DNA from: Nocardia transvalensis
GTDB taxonomy: Bacteria > Actinomycetota > Actinomycetes > Mycobacteriales > Mycobacteriaceae
Length of the DNA stretch: 64,000 nucleotides
Assembly: GCF_015477765.1 (NCBI RefSeq)
Contig: NZ_JADLQQ010000009.1
Span: 186,001 to 250,000, forward strand
Reading direction: 5' to 3'
In this document: piece by piece, positions 33,457 to 41,648 of the stretch
Position numbering within the stretch: the stretch's first letter is position 1
How the letters are laid out: every line of letters begins with the position of its first letter
Notes under the pieces: model-generated
Told to the model about the DNA's origin: nothing
Databases searched by the model: none
Seen by the model: the letters and a program-made list of their open reading frames with translations, nothing else
Program-made: the position numbers and the translations under genes

Positions 33457-33523
33457 GATTGGAAAAACCTGTGGCTCGAGGATGTTTGCGGGATCGTCGA
33501 CGCCGGTTAGGGAGGTTAGCGCG

Positions 33524-33832
33524 ATGATGCCGCACAGGTCCTATCGCAGAGTATCGCCGGAAGTGCGCCAGGCAGCGGTCGAGCAGGTGATCGCCCTGAC
33601 CGGGAAGCTGCGCAGCGAATCGGAGGCCTGCCGGGTGGTGGCCGAACAGATCGGTGTGCACACCAATTCGGTCCGCAACTGGGTCCGCGCCGCCGAGGGC
33701 CCCAGCCTCGAGCGCATGGACGCGGTCGCCCTGCGCCGCAAGGTGGCCCTGCTGCAACAGCAGTTGGCCGCCGCCGCCGAAATGAACCGCACCCTCGTGG
33801 AAACCCTCAACGAAACCAAACGCACCACATGA
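33524..33832 (+). CDS. Small HTH protein resembling IS3-type OrfA
   Basis: The 102 residues contain a transposase-type helix-turn-helix (SPEVRQAAVEQVIAL and SEACRVVAEQIGVHTNSVRNW) and a C-terminal leucine-zipper-like helix (ALRRKVALLQQQLAAAAEMN). Both are as in the OrfA of IS3-family elements. No OrfB (DDE integrase) or terminal repeats are found nearby, so it is either a relic of an insertion sequence or a domesticated regulator. ATG 33524 follows GGAGG; a second ATG at 33527 is possible. It lies directly before the hairpin-rich element. Confidence 0.7.
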   Translation: MMPHRSYRRVSPEVRQAAVEQVIALTGKLRSESEACRVVAEQIGVHTNSVRNWVRAAEGPSLERMDAVALRRKVALLQQQLAAAAEMNRTLVETLNETKRTT

Positions 33833-33854
33833 CCCCGGCCCCCCACCCCGCGGC

Positions 33855-34119
33855 CCCAGCCGCACCCCATCCCGGGATACGCACTTCCCACCCCTCGGTG
33901 CGTATCCCTGGACAGAGTGCGGCTGTTGTCGGCGCCATTCGGACAGCCGCACCCCTTCTTCGTTCCCGCACCCCTTCCGACCGTCCGCACGGGGTGCGAA
34001 TGCCCGGAAAGGGTGCGGCTGTTGCTGGCGGCCTTCGGGCGGGCGCACCCTTTGTTGGCTTCCGCACCCCGTGTGGACGGTGGTACGGGGTGCGAAGGCA
34101 CGCAAGGGGTGCGGCTGGG
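33855..34119. repeat. Hairpin-rich non-coding element enclosed by a 14-bp stem
   Basis: Five hairpins follow one another: 33874-33884/33898-33908 (11 bp), 33917-33926/33943-33952 (10 bp), 33967-33974/33991-33998 (8 bp), 34008-34017/34044-34053 (10 bp) and 34063-34072/34085-34094 (10 bp). All five are closed by a long-range stem 33855-33868/34106-34119 (14 bp). Most stems are variants of GGGGTGCGG. Reading frames across it are compositionally odd and differ in length between strands, so it is probably not coding. It may be a structured RNA, a protein-binding or transfer-origin-like DNA site, or a repeat family member. Confidence 0.75.
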
Positions 34120-34169
34120 ATGGCGGGCCGGGTGGGTGGGGGAGGCGCGGGTAAGAGTGCGGGGGTGCG

Positions 34170-35855
34170 GTGAGTTCGAAGACTCTGGTGTGGGCGGGGT
34201 TGGGGAGTGTCATCGGGTTGATGGCGCTGGTGTTGGTGATCGTGTTGCCGGCCTCGGAGGATCAGTGCGCGGATCAGCCGAGTGTGCCGAGTATCGTGCT
34301 GCCCGGGGATCCGCTGGCGATGGGGGCCTCGAATCAGCTAAGTGGGTCGGGGACGCCGAGCGCGGGGGCGAGTGCGATGGGACAGACCGGGGCGAATTAT
34401 CCCGCGGCCGCGGTGAATCCGACCGTGGCGGCGACGCCGTCGCTGGCGGCTGGGGTGGCGCCGATCCGGCGGACCTGGCCGCTCGCCGCGGGGTCGTTCA
34501 CCATCTCCGATACATTCGGCGCGCGCGGCGGCGCCCACCTCGGTGTCGATATGGCCGCCGCGGACGGCACTCCGATCTTTTCCGTCGCCGACGGTATCGT
34601 CGTGGCCGCGGGGCCGGCCTCCGGATTCGGCAACTGGATCGTGATCGACTCGATCGACATCAACGGCCGCCCGTTCTCGGCGGTCTACGGCCACGAATGG
34701 GACAGCGGCGTCCTGGTCCGGGTGGGCCAGACCGTGCGCGCCGGACAGCCGATCGGCACGGTCGGTTCCGCGGGCGAATCCAGCGGTCCACACCTGCATT
34801 TCGAGATCGTGCCGGGCGGTCGCTTCACCGGCGGGCGTCAGATCGATCCGCTGCCGTGGCTCGACGGCGCGCCGACCCCGAATGCCGGTGGGGCATGGCC
34901 GTTCTCGACCAACCCGCTGTGCAGCCGCGGCTTCGGCACCGCCGGTGGCGCGCTGGCCGCCGGTAAGGTGCCGCCCGAACTCGAGATCTGGTACCGCCGC
35001 GCCGGATCGCTGTGCCCCGAGATCACCCCGTCCATCCTGGCCGCGCAGGGCCGTCAGGAATCCGGATTCCGGCGCGGGCTCACCTCCCCGGCCGGCGCCC
35101 AGGGCCTGTCGCAATTCCTGCCCGGCACAGCGCGTGCCACCGATCCCGACGACGGCAAACCGTATCTGCTCGATGCCGACGGCAACGGATCGGCGAGCAT
35201 TTGGGACGACGGCGATGCGATCATCGCCCAGGGCCGCTACATGTGCTCGCTGGCGCACCGGATCGAGCGCTGGATCGGCGAGGGCCGGGTGCACGGCGAC
35301 GTCGTCCCACTCGCCCTGGCCGCCTACAACGCCGGGGAGGGCGCGGTGCTCGCGTCCGGTGGCATGCCCAACCAGGTGGCCGCGCACTTCTCCGAGACCC
35401 GGCCCTACGTCACCAATATTCTGGCCATGGAAGCGCAGTACCGCGCCCCGGGCTCGATGGGCCGCTTCCAGCCTGACGGCGAAGCCGGTGGCGCGCAGGT
35501 CGTCGAGGCCGCTCGACAGTGGCTGGGCACCCCGTACGTGTGGGGCGGCGGCGGTCCGCAGGGGCCCACCGACGGCGGCCTGGACGGTCCGGGCCTCACC
35601 TCGGCCGCGGTATTCGCCGCCTCGTCCGGCCGAGTCCTGCTGCCCCGCACCGCCGAACAGCAGTGGGAGATGGGGGCGGAAGTGCCGATCCGCAAGGCCC
35701 GGCCCGGAGATCTCGTCTTCACCCGCTTCGGCCCGCGCGGCCCCGCCGACGTCGGTGTCTACACCGGCGACGGCACGATGATCCGCGCCGCCGACCCGAC
35801 GGGCGTGCGTGAGGTCCCCGTTCCCGGCGACGCCCGAGTGAGGAGGGTGCTGTGA
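34170..35855 (+). CDS. Cell-wall hydrolase: M23, transglycosylase and degenerate NlpC/P60
   Basis: The 561 residues hold a membrane anchor (about 7-28), then an M23 endopeptidase domain (His123 and Asp127 in GAHLGVDMA; His208/His210 in PHLHFE), then a soluble lytic transglycosylase domain (catalytic Glu297 in GRQESGF, then GLSQFLPGTARA), then an NlpC/P60-like domain. In the last domain the catalytic Cys of DCSGL is replaced (LDGPGLT, about 472-478) and the His of HVGIY is Asp (ADVGVY). The third domain should therefore be inactive and may only bind peptidoglycan. Such enzymes open the wall for conjugation machines. GTG 34170 is the start. Confidence 0.88.
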   Translation: MSSKTLVWAGLGSVIGLMALVLVIVLPASEDQCADQPSVPSIVLPGDPLAMGASNQLSGSGTPSAGASAMGQTGANYPAAAVNPTVAATPSLAAGVAPIRRTWPLAAGSFTISDTFGARGGAHLGVDMAAADGTPIFSVADGIVVAAGPASGFGNWIVIDSIDINGRPFSAVYGHEWDSGVLVRVGQTVRAGQPIGTVGSAGESSGPHLHFEIVPGGRFTGGRQIDPLPWLDGAPTPNAGGAWPFSTNPLCSRGFGTAGGALAAGKVPPELEIWYRRAGSLCPEITPSILAAQGRQESGFRRGLTSPAGAQGLSQFLPGTARATDPDDGKPYLLDADGNGSASIWDDGDAIIAQGRYMCSLAHRIERWIGEGRVHGDVVPLALAAYNAGEGAVLASGGMPNQVAAHFSETRPYVTNILAMEAQYRAPGSMGRFQPDGEAGGAQVVEAARQWLGTPYVWGGGGPQGPTDGGLDGPGLTSAAVFAASSGRVLLPRTAEQQWEMGAEVPIRKARPGDLVFTRFGPRGPADVGVYTGDGTMIRAADPTGVREVPVPGDARVRRVL

Positions 35856-36547
35856 CTGCGTTGCTCCGCCCACGAAAGGGACACGCCGAGGTCACGGACG
35901 TCCCAGTAGCTCCCAACCAGCGCTTTCGGCGATTAGCCTGGATACCGGGCCCGGTGGCCGAGCGGCTACCGGGCGGCAGGAGTTCGGCGACGACGAAACA
36001 CGCGAACCTGGTGGTGATGTTGGTGGTGGGCGTCGCGGTGCTGATCGCCGGATGCGGCGGCGGCAACGGCGGGACGGATTCGTCCGGCGTGCACCCACCC
36101 ACGTCCTCCACCCCTCGGCAGCTGGAGGCGGTCCCGGCGCCCGACCCGACCACACCGGACGGTGTCGCCGTGGCGGCGTTGAAAGACATCTTCACCTGGT
36201 ATCCGGCCACCGAATCCCCGGGCGGTTCCCTGGCGCGGGCCCGGAAGTGGCTGGGGCCCAGCCTGATCCGTACCCTGGACACACCACCACCGAGCGGCGT
36301 GGACAGCCCGAAACCGACGCTGCAGTGGGCGGACTGGGGCAGGGCCGGTGCGAAGGTCGAGGCGTTCACCTTCGCGTCCGGGGAGACGGCGCCGCCCGGC
36401 GCCGACCCGGACCACCAGCAGTACAAGATCGGGATCGAGCAGACCGCCGTCTATCCCGGCGGGCGGCGCGAACCGCTGCCGCCGCAGACGGTGATCGCCA
36501 CCGTCGTGCGCACCCCCGACGGCTGGCGGCTCGACGGATTCCGGTGA
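35852..36547 (+). CDS. Lipoprotein of the secretion-like cluster
   Basis: This 231-residue protein has a 50-residue cytoplasmic lead, a hydrophobic segment ending in the lipobox-like LIAGC (about residue 68), a Pro/Thr spacer and a small extracellular domain (VAVAALKDIFTWYPATESPG to VIATVVRTPDGWRLDGFR). The domain's length and final strand resemble the VirB8/NTF2-like proteins earlier in the cluster. The long lead before the lipobox is unusual, so it may instead be a plain membrane anchor. Start overlaps the hydrolase stop by 4 bases. Confidence 0.65.
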   Translation: MTALLRPRKGHAEVTDVPVAPNQRFRRLAWIPGPVAERLPGGRSSATTKHANLVVMLVVGVAVLIAGCGGGNGGTDSSGVHPPTSSTPRQLEAVPAPDPTTPDGVAVAALKDIFTWYPATESPGGSLARARKWLGPSLIRTLDTPPPSGVDSPKPTLQWADWGRAGAKVEAFTFASGETAPPGADPDHQQYKIGIEQTAVYPGGRREPLPPQTVIATVVRTPDGWRLDGFR

Positions 36548-36584
36548 GCGGCAACAACGTATACGGTCACCTCAGGAGGCGGAG

Positions 36585-38414
36585 ATGGCGAAGAAGGTGA
36601 AGGATCCGGCGAACCCGGGTCCCGACGTCACCCTGTATCTGATCTACATCGGTTTCGCGCTGGTCGGAATCGTCTGGCTCGCCCTGCATCTCGGCAATCG
36701 GATGGCGGTGACCAAACAGAACATCCCGGTCAACCCGATCGCGATCGTGGCCGAACTGGCCCGCGGCAAACTGGAGTGGCCGCGCGCGTCCACGGTGATC
36801 CTGCTGCTGGTCGTGGCGGCGGTGATCGCGGTGCTGGTCGTGCGCCGGGAAACGAAGAAGCGCAAGACCAAGGGCGCCCTGCCGGTCGACGAGAAGGCCC
36901 AGTACATGGGCAACGGCAGCGCCATCGCCCCGCTCACCGAGGCCGGTGTCCGGGAGAAGGCCCAAGTGCTGGGCGTGCGACTGGGCTACGACGATGTCCC
37001 GGGCGTGCCGATCGGCATCTCCGTCGCCGGCGGTGTGCCGCTGTACGGATCCTACGAGGATCTGCACCTGGACATCTGGGGCCCTCGGCAGGGCAAGACC
37101 ACCGCGCGGGTCATTCCGGCCATCCTCACCGCCATCGGGCCGGTGCTGGCCACCTCCAACAAGCGCGACGTGGTGGATGCGACCCGGGATGTCCGTGAGG
37201 CCAAGGGGTCTCGCACCTTCGTCTTCGATCCCCAGCAGGTCGCCGGTGAGGAGCCCACCTGGTTCTGGGACCCGCTGTCGTGGGTGGACGCTCGCCGCGC
37301 GGGCTGTGAGATGCGTGCGGCCCGATTGGCGGGTCACTTCGCCGACGGTGACGACGGATCCGACGCCACCGTCGACTCCTACTTCGACCCCGAGGCCGAG
37401 GATCTGCTGGCCGGGCTGTTTCTGGCCGCGGCCGTCGCCAACCGCCCGATCACCCAGGTATGGGACTGGGTGACCAACCCCAACGACATCGAACCCGTGG
37501 AGCTGTTGCGCCGGGCCCAGCACCACTACACGGCCTCCGGCCTGGCCCAGCAGTACAACGCCGAGCTTCGCACCAAGAGCGGCATTTTCGGCACGGCCAA
37601 GAAGATGATTCGCTGCCTGAAGCTGTCCAATGTGCACCCGTGGATCACCCCCGGCGGCGGCGACCGCTACAGGTTCGACGAACTCGAATTCGTGGACCGC
37701 AACTGGACCCTGTACTGCCTGTCGCTGGAGGGGCGCGGATCGGCGGGACCGCTGGTGAGTGCGCTCACCGAGGCGGTGATCGACGTGGCCATGCGCAAGG
37801 CGGCGCTGTCGCGTGGCGGCCGTCTCGACATTCCGCTGCTCGCCGTGCTGGACGAGGCCGCCAATATCGTGCGCTGGAAGGATCTGCCGAAACAGTACTC
37901 GCACTTCGGATCTCGCGGCATCGTCGTGATGACCGTGCTGCAGTCGTGGGCGCAGGGTGCGCGGTGCTGGGGCGAGGCGGGTATGCAGGCGTTGTGGGCG
38001 GCGGCGAATATCAAGGTGCTCGGTCCCGGTGTGGACGACACGAGATTCCTCGCCGCACGGTCGGAGGCGATCGGCGACTACGACGTGATCTCCGGGTCGG
38101 TCTCGGAATCCAAGGGCAGCAAGAGCTATTCGCGGTCGCTGTCCTCGTCGCGCACCCTGAACGTGAACGCGTTGGCCACCCTGCCGCGAGGGCGTGCGGT
38201 GCTGTTCTCCTCGGGCGCTCCGGCGGTACTGGTACGCACCGTGCCGTGGTGGGAGACCGAGTACGCTGCCGACGTGAAGCGGTCGATCGAGCATCACGAT
38301 CCGCAGCGGCCACATACCACCACCATCAACGACCTGATCGAAGAACGCCGTGGGGTGACCGATGTCGCTCCGCCGCAGACCTACGGGCAACCCGAGGAGG
38401 TTCGGCCGCTGTGA
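36585..38414 (+). CDS. VirD4/TraG-type coupling ATPase, membrane-anchored
   Basis: The 609 residues carry two N-terminal membrane helices (about 17-37 and 69-86), Walker A GPRQGKTT (about 166-173) and Walker B LLAVLDEAANIVRWKDLP, followed by GIVVMTVLQSWAQGARCW. Coupling proteins deliver substrates, usually a relaxase-DNA complex, to the VirB4/VirB6 channel. All key residues are present, so it should be active. It is the full-length relative of the soluble copy at 334. The following DUF4913 gene overlaps its stop codon. Confidence 0.9.
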   Translation: MAKKVKDPANPGPDVTLYLIYIGFALVGIVWLALHLGNRMAVTKQNIPVNPIAIVAELARGKLEWPRASTVILLLVVAAVIAVLVVRRETKKRKTKGALPVDEKAQYMGNGSAIAPLTEAGVREKAQVLGVRLGYDDVPGVPIGISVAGGVPLYGSYEDLHLDIWGPRQGKTTARVIPAILTAIGPVLATSNKRDVVDATRDVREAKGSRTFVFDPQQVAGEEPTWFWDPLSWVDARRAGCEMRAARLAGHFADGDDGSDATVDSYFDPEAEDLLAGLFLAAAVANRPITQVWDWVTNPNDIEPVELLRRAQHHYTASGLAQQYNAELRTKSGIFGTAKKMIRCLKLSNVHPWITPGGGDRYRFDELEFVDRNWTLYCLSLEGRGSAGPLVSALTEAVIDVAMRKAALSRGGRLDIPLLAVLDEAANIVRWKDLPKQYSHFGSRGIVVMTVLQSWAQGARCWGEAGMQALWAAANIKVLGPGVDDTRFLAARSEAIGDYDVISGSVSESKGSKSYSRSLSSSRTLNVNALATLPRGRAVLFSSGAPAVLVRTVPWWETEYAADVKRSIEHHDPQRPHTTTINDLIEERRGVTDVAPPQTYGQPEEVRPL

Positions 38415-38806
38415 ACGACCAGCAGCAAGACATGATCTATTCGAACGTGGTCGAGTTCGTGGAGAACTATCTCAGTCTCGTATATCGGCGGCAGGTCACC
38501 GATCTCACCGACACCGTGTGGTGTCCGGAGTGGTGGAAGCATGCGGAGGCCGCGATGCGCCTGGAGGCGCTGTGGCGGGCGTGGGAGTATCTGCGCCAGG
38601 ACGGTAAGACGGGGATGAGTGTCTGGTTCCTCGACCACGCCGATCCGCACATGTCGAAGCTGTTCGATCCGCGCGGCCCGTTCAAATACTGCAGCGTCCG
38701 CAACGGCCACAAGGACATGCTGAACCCTCTACCCCTGAAATCCCCCCAGCAGGGCATGTTCGGCGACCCCACCGTAGACCCCACCACCGGCGACTTCCGC
38801 TCCTGA
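38411..38806 (+). CDS. DUF4913-family protein
   Basis: The 131 residues match DUF4913: NVVEFVENYLSLVYRRQV, WCPEWWKHAEAAMRLEALWR and WFLDHADPHMSKLFDPRGPF. This family of small soluble, Trp-rich proteins is found next to coupling ATPases in actinobacterial plasmids and integrative elements. It begins at GTG 38411, overlapping the VirD4 stop, so the two are translationally coupled and may work as a pair. Biochemical role unknown. Confidence 0.85.
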   Translation: MNDQQQDMIYSNVVEFVENYLSLVYRRQVTDLTDTVWCPEWWKHAEAAMRLEALWRAWEYLRQDGKTGMSVWFLDHADPHMSKLFDPRGPFKYCSVRNGHKDMLNPLPLKSPQQGMFGDPTVDPTTGDFRS

Positions 38807-38859
38807 CCCCCGAGCGCCTTCCACTACCGGCAAGGGCCCACCATCTCGGCTCTTGTCCA

Positions 38860-39210
38860 ACTGCCTTGGGCGTCTTGGGGTCTTACCTCCGAAGTGCCTC
38901 GGCCCCTAGCACCGCAGCGTCTCGACCCCGCAATTTCGGCTCTCGCCCTTGACATCTCGGGTTCTCAGCCTGAGCATCTTCGGTGCTTGGCCTCGCGTCC
39001 AGGGCTCTTGGTCCAGCCGTCCTGGACTCTTGACCCAGACGTCTTGGACTCTTGACCCCCCGGGCTTCTTCCCTGATCGACCTGGTCGCGTCTTTCCTGC
39101 GTACCCCAGGTGTCTTTCCTACTTGACCCGGCCGCGCATCTTTTCTTATATGACCGGCCGTGGTCTTCTTGCGTGACCGCCCGCGTCTTTCCCTCTTTAC
39201 CCCGGCGAAG
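38860..39210. repeat. Degenerate pyrimidine-rich minisatellite
   Basis: The gap 38807-39218 contains no supportable gene. It is built of decayed units of about 22-26 bases with a core like GTCTTGGACTCTTGACCC. The best pair is at 39019-39036 and 39041-39058, 22 bases apart; later units read GTCTTTCCTnCnTGACCC to about 39205. Strong strand asymmetry (plus strand T/C-rich) and unequal unit length argue against coding. Confidence 0.6.
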
Positions 39211-39218
39211 CCGTGGGG

Positions 39219-39779
39219 TCAGCGGCGGACGCGTTCGAGGCCGCGCTCTTCGATCTCCCGGGCGCGGGTGACCTTCGGCGGTTCTTCGGGGCGGGTGCGT
39301 ACGGCTGCCTGCGGTGGCTGGGCCTGGCTGACTTCCATCAGCATTCGGACGGCCGCCAGTTCAGGGGAGATGCCGATCCGGGAGAGGTGTTGGGCCAGGG
39401 CCTGCCTGCGTTCGATCGAGTCGTAGCGGTCGAGCCCGCGCGTGGCCTTGGACCGGGCCGCCGCCTGGGCGGCGCTGCGAGCGGCCGTGGCGCGCTCGGC
39501 GAAACGGTCCTTCTCCAGCGATACGCCCTTCTCGAGGACCGGCCGCTCCAGCATGCGCGCCAGCTCGAGGTTGCGCGGGTCTTTGGCCTTGGCCTCCCGG
39601 GCGTCACGCAGCAGCCGTTCGCGGGTCTCTTTGGCCCGCTCCTGGGTCACCTTGACGCGGGCCTCGGCTTCTCTCTGGCCGCGTTCCCGGGTGCGCAGTG
39701 CGACCAACGTCGCAAGCTGCAACATTTGCCTCATCAAAGCCGCTGTCTCGCGGCCGATGTCGTCGAGTTCCTCGGCCAT
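39219..39779 (-). CDS. Coiled-coil protein of unknown function
   Basis: The 186 residues are predicted mostly alpha-helical and very charged, with a long coiled coil (about residues 1-110, for example REAEARVKVTQERAKETRER). A shorter helical region follows (RYDSIERRQALAQHLSRIGI and SPELAAVRMLMEVSQAQPP), resembling small DNA-binding or mobilisation accessory proteins, though no family is certain. It faces the cluster from the opposite strand and is flanked by two minisatellites. The palindrome AGTGATCACT (39800-39809) lies 20 bases upstream of its start. Confidence 0.65.
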   Translation of the reverse strand: MAEELDDIGRETAALMRQMLQLATLVALRTRERGQREAEARVKVTQERAKETRERLLRDAREAKAKDPRNLELARMLERPVLEKGVSLEKDRFAERATAARSAAQAAARSKATRGLDRYDSIERRQALAQHLSRIGISPELAAVRMLMEVSQAQPPQAAVRTRPEEPPKVTRAREIEERGLERVRR

Positions 39780-40158
39780 TGCCTGCTCCCCGATGCTGCA
39801 GTGATCACTATGGATGATTGTGGTGCTTCGTCACGGACACCGCCACACAAACGGTAGTTTCTGCGGCACTGTCCCCGCCTGCAAACGTGGACACCGAGAG
39901 CACTGGTGTGAGGTAGTCCTACCCGGTGGGGCGGTTACTACACCGCTTCGTACTCTGTTCTACGAGATTACCAGCGAATATGCAGGGCAGCCTTACTCGC
40001 ATTGTGCAACAACAGCATATATCGCACAATTCCGACACGTGGCCCGAAGCACCGGATGTTCTCCGGCATAAGGATGCCCTAACCGAACGTCCTGCGCCAG
40101 TGCGACACGTCGCCATTTCCCTGCCCCGACAGGGCATCTCCCCGACGCCTCCGGCGCG
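39780..40158. other. AT-richer intergenic stretch with dyads
   Basis: This gap is noticeably lower in GC than its surroundings around 39930-40060. It contains AGTGATCACT (39800-39809) and the inverted repeat ATTGTGC/GCACAAT (40001-40007 and 40024-40030) around an AT-rich 16-base spacer. A plus-strand frame of 85 codons (39814-40071) is open but resembles nothing and has no ribosome binding site; I do not call it. Possible promoter, replication or transfer-origin features; none proven. Confidence 0.4.
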
Positions 40159-40385
40159 GGGATGAGATGAAGGGGGCGCAGGGGGATGAGATGTACGGGT
40201 GCGGGGGATGAGATGTACGGGTGCGGGGGATGAGATGTAGGGGTGCGGGGATGAGATGTAGGGGTGCGGGGATGAGGCGTAGAGGCGCGGTGGCGATATG
40301 TGGAGGTGCCGCGGAGATCAGGTGAAGGGGCGCCTCGCGGATGAGCTGTAAAGGCACCGTAAGGATGGGGTGTAGAGGCGCAGAG
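40159..40385. repeat. Minisatellite of about ten 21-24-base units
   Basis: The consensus is roughly GATGAGATGTAGGGGTGCGG plus one to four bases. Four or five central units (about 40183-40270) are nearly identical; the outer ones decay. Unit length varies by one base, so no reading frame is kept. Further decayed repeats (CTGGCATCGAC twice, 40490-40530) continue towards ppiB. Confidence 0.8.
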
Positions 40386-40592
40386 ACCGGGAATACAGTG
40401 CGGGCGACGAGACCTGGTGCCGCCGCGCGTTGAGTCCTTCTCTACCGCGCGTCGCCAGCGGGCCCGTTGGCGGTAACAGCTGGTCCCCTGGCATCGACAT
40501 TGGGCCCGCTGGCATCGACGCTCGGTTTCCCGCATGACGACGTCTTGTGCCGCCCGGCGTGCCCTTGGTTGCGCCGGGCGTCATACCTAGTT

Positions 40593-40615
40593 CCCCCGCG
40601 CCGGAAGCGCGGGGG
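40593..40615. terminator. Hairpin downstream of ppiB
   Basis: A perfect 9-bp stem, CCCCCGCGC with GCGCGGGGG, has a 5-base loop and lies 17 bases past the ppiB stop. It lacks a T tract but is placed as a transcript-end structure. Confidence 0.6.
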
Positions 40616-40631
40616 CTACCCATGGCGCGAC

Positions 40632-41498
40632 TCAGCCGACCCGAACCGAGTCGAACGTGACCGGATTCTTCGGTTTGCCGTCGCCCGCAGCCTGATCGGC
40701 GTCGTCGAGACCGGCCCCGGCGATCTTGTCCAGGGTCTGCAGCCCGGCATCGTCGATCGTGCCGAAGATCGTGTAATTCGGCGGCAGTGGGGAATCGCCG
40801 TAGACGAGGAAGAACTGGCTGCCGTTGGTGCCTGGACCGGCATTGGCCATGGCGACGACGCCCCGCTTGTACAGCACGGGCTGGGGCTTGGGAGCGTCCT
40901 GTGGGTACTGATCGGTCGGATACTCGTTGTCGAAAGCGTATCCCGGTCCGCCCCGGCCGGTGCCCGAAGGATCGCCGCACTGCAGGACCTTGATGCCCTC
41001 GGTGGTCAGGCGGTGGCAGGGCGTGCCGTCGAAGTAGTGCTGGTTGGCCAGGCTCACGAAACTATTGACGGTGCAGGGTGATTCGCCGTTGTCGAGGGTC
41101 AGCCCGATCGGTCCCTGGTTGGTGTCGATCGTGACCGCGACCTGGCCCTGCGTGCCGACCTCGGTCTGGCTCGGCTTCTGGACCGGCTTGGCGGCCTCCC
41201 CGCCGTCGCGGTATGTGCAGGTGACGTTCGCGGCCTTCGCCACCGGCGCCGCCGGCGGCGCGGCCTGCGGCGTGCTCGACAGCGATGCGTCGGGGGTTTG
41301 GGTGGCGGCGGTGTTCTTGCTGTCGTCGCCGCGGGTCAAGTAATAGATGCCCACCCCGGCGGCGACCGCGACGACCACGCCGAGCACCGATCCGGCGATG
41401 GTGAGCTGCTTGCGCCGGCGCTCTCGCTCGGCCTGTCGGGCCAGTCGTCGCTCCAGCTTGCGTTTCGCAGCCGCTCGCCGCTGTTCGTTGGTCGGCAC
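40632..41498 (-). CDS. ppiB: Peptidyl-prolyl cis-trans isomerase, membrane-anchored cyclophilin
   Basis: The 288 residues comprise a positively charged cytoplasmic tail (PTNEQRRAAAKRKLERRLAR), one membrane helix (about 35-57, SVLGVVVAVAAGVGIYYL), a linker and an extracytoplasmic cyclophilin domain with NGSQFFLVYGD and the FxGTI motif. It catalyses proline isomerisation during folding of exported proteins. GTG 41498 is chosen over ATG 41546 because GGGAGG sits 8 bases upstream and mycobacterial homologues start VPTN. In mycobacteria this gene directly follows relA. Confidence 0.9.
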   Translation of the reverse strand: MPTNEQRRAAAKRKLERRLARQAERERRRKQLTIAGSVLGVVVAVAAGVGIYYLTRGDDSKNTAATQTPDASLSSTPQAAPPAAPVAKAANVTCTYRDGGEAAKPVQKPSQTEVGTQGQVAVTIDTNQGPIGLTLDNGESPCTVNSFVSLANQHYFDGTPCHRLTTEGIKVLQCGDPSGTGRGGPGYAFDNEYPTDQYPQDAPKPQPVLYKRGVVAMANAGPGTNGSQFFLVYGDSPLPPNYTIFGTIDDAGLQTLDKIAGAGLDDADQAAGDGKPKNPVTFDSVRVG

Positions 41499-41648
41499 TA
41501 CCGGTTCCTCCCGTGTTGGTCCTCTGTCGGCATAAGAGTGTGCCATCAGTTCCTGAGACGTCCCCTAACTTCTCCGATCCGCCCCGTACAATCGCCCCCT
41601 CATAACCGGTTGGACTTGCCACCGGCCGGTTTGGAAGACTGGACGATC

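Noticed and set aside
33524..33832. Complete IS3-family insertion sequence
   Set aside because: Only an OrfA-like helix-turn-helix gene is present; no OrfB, no terminal inverted repeats and no target duplication.
33829..34173. Open frames on both strands through the hairpin-rich element
   Set aside because: Products on both strands are repetitive Arg/Gly/Pro/Ala sequences dictated by the inverted repeats; the hairpin and closing-stem structure explains the sequence better than coding.
334..39779. Whole region as a recently acquired integrative element or phage
   Set aside because: No integrase, excisionase, attachment repeats, tRNA target or phage structural genes were seen, and backbone genes (yajC to relA) lie between the two VirD4 copies.
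39814..40071. 85-codon plus-strand frame in the AT-richer gap, with several Cys and His
   Set aside because: No ribosome binding site, no recognisable family and no neighbours in the same direction; its location in a dyad-containing gap fits regulatory DNA better.
40159..40385. Tandem repeats considered as a CRISPR array
   Set aside because: Units of 21-24 bases follow each other without unique spacers, and there are no cas genes; this is a minisatellite.
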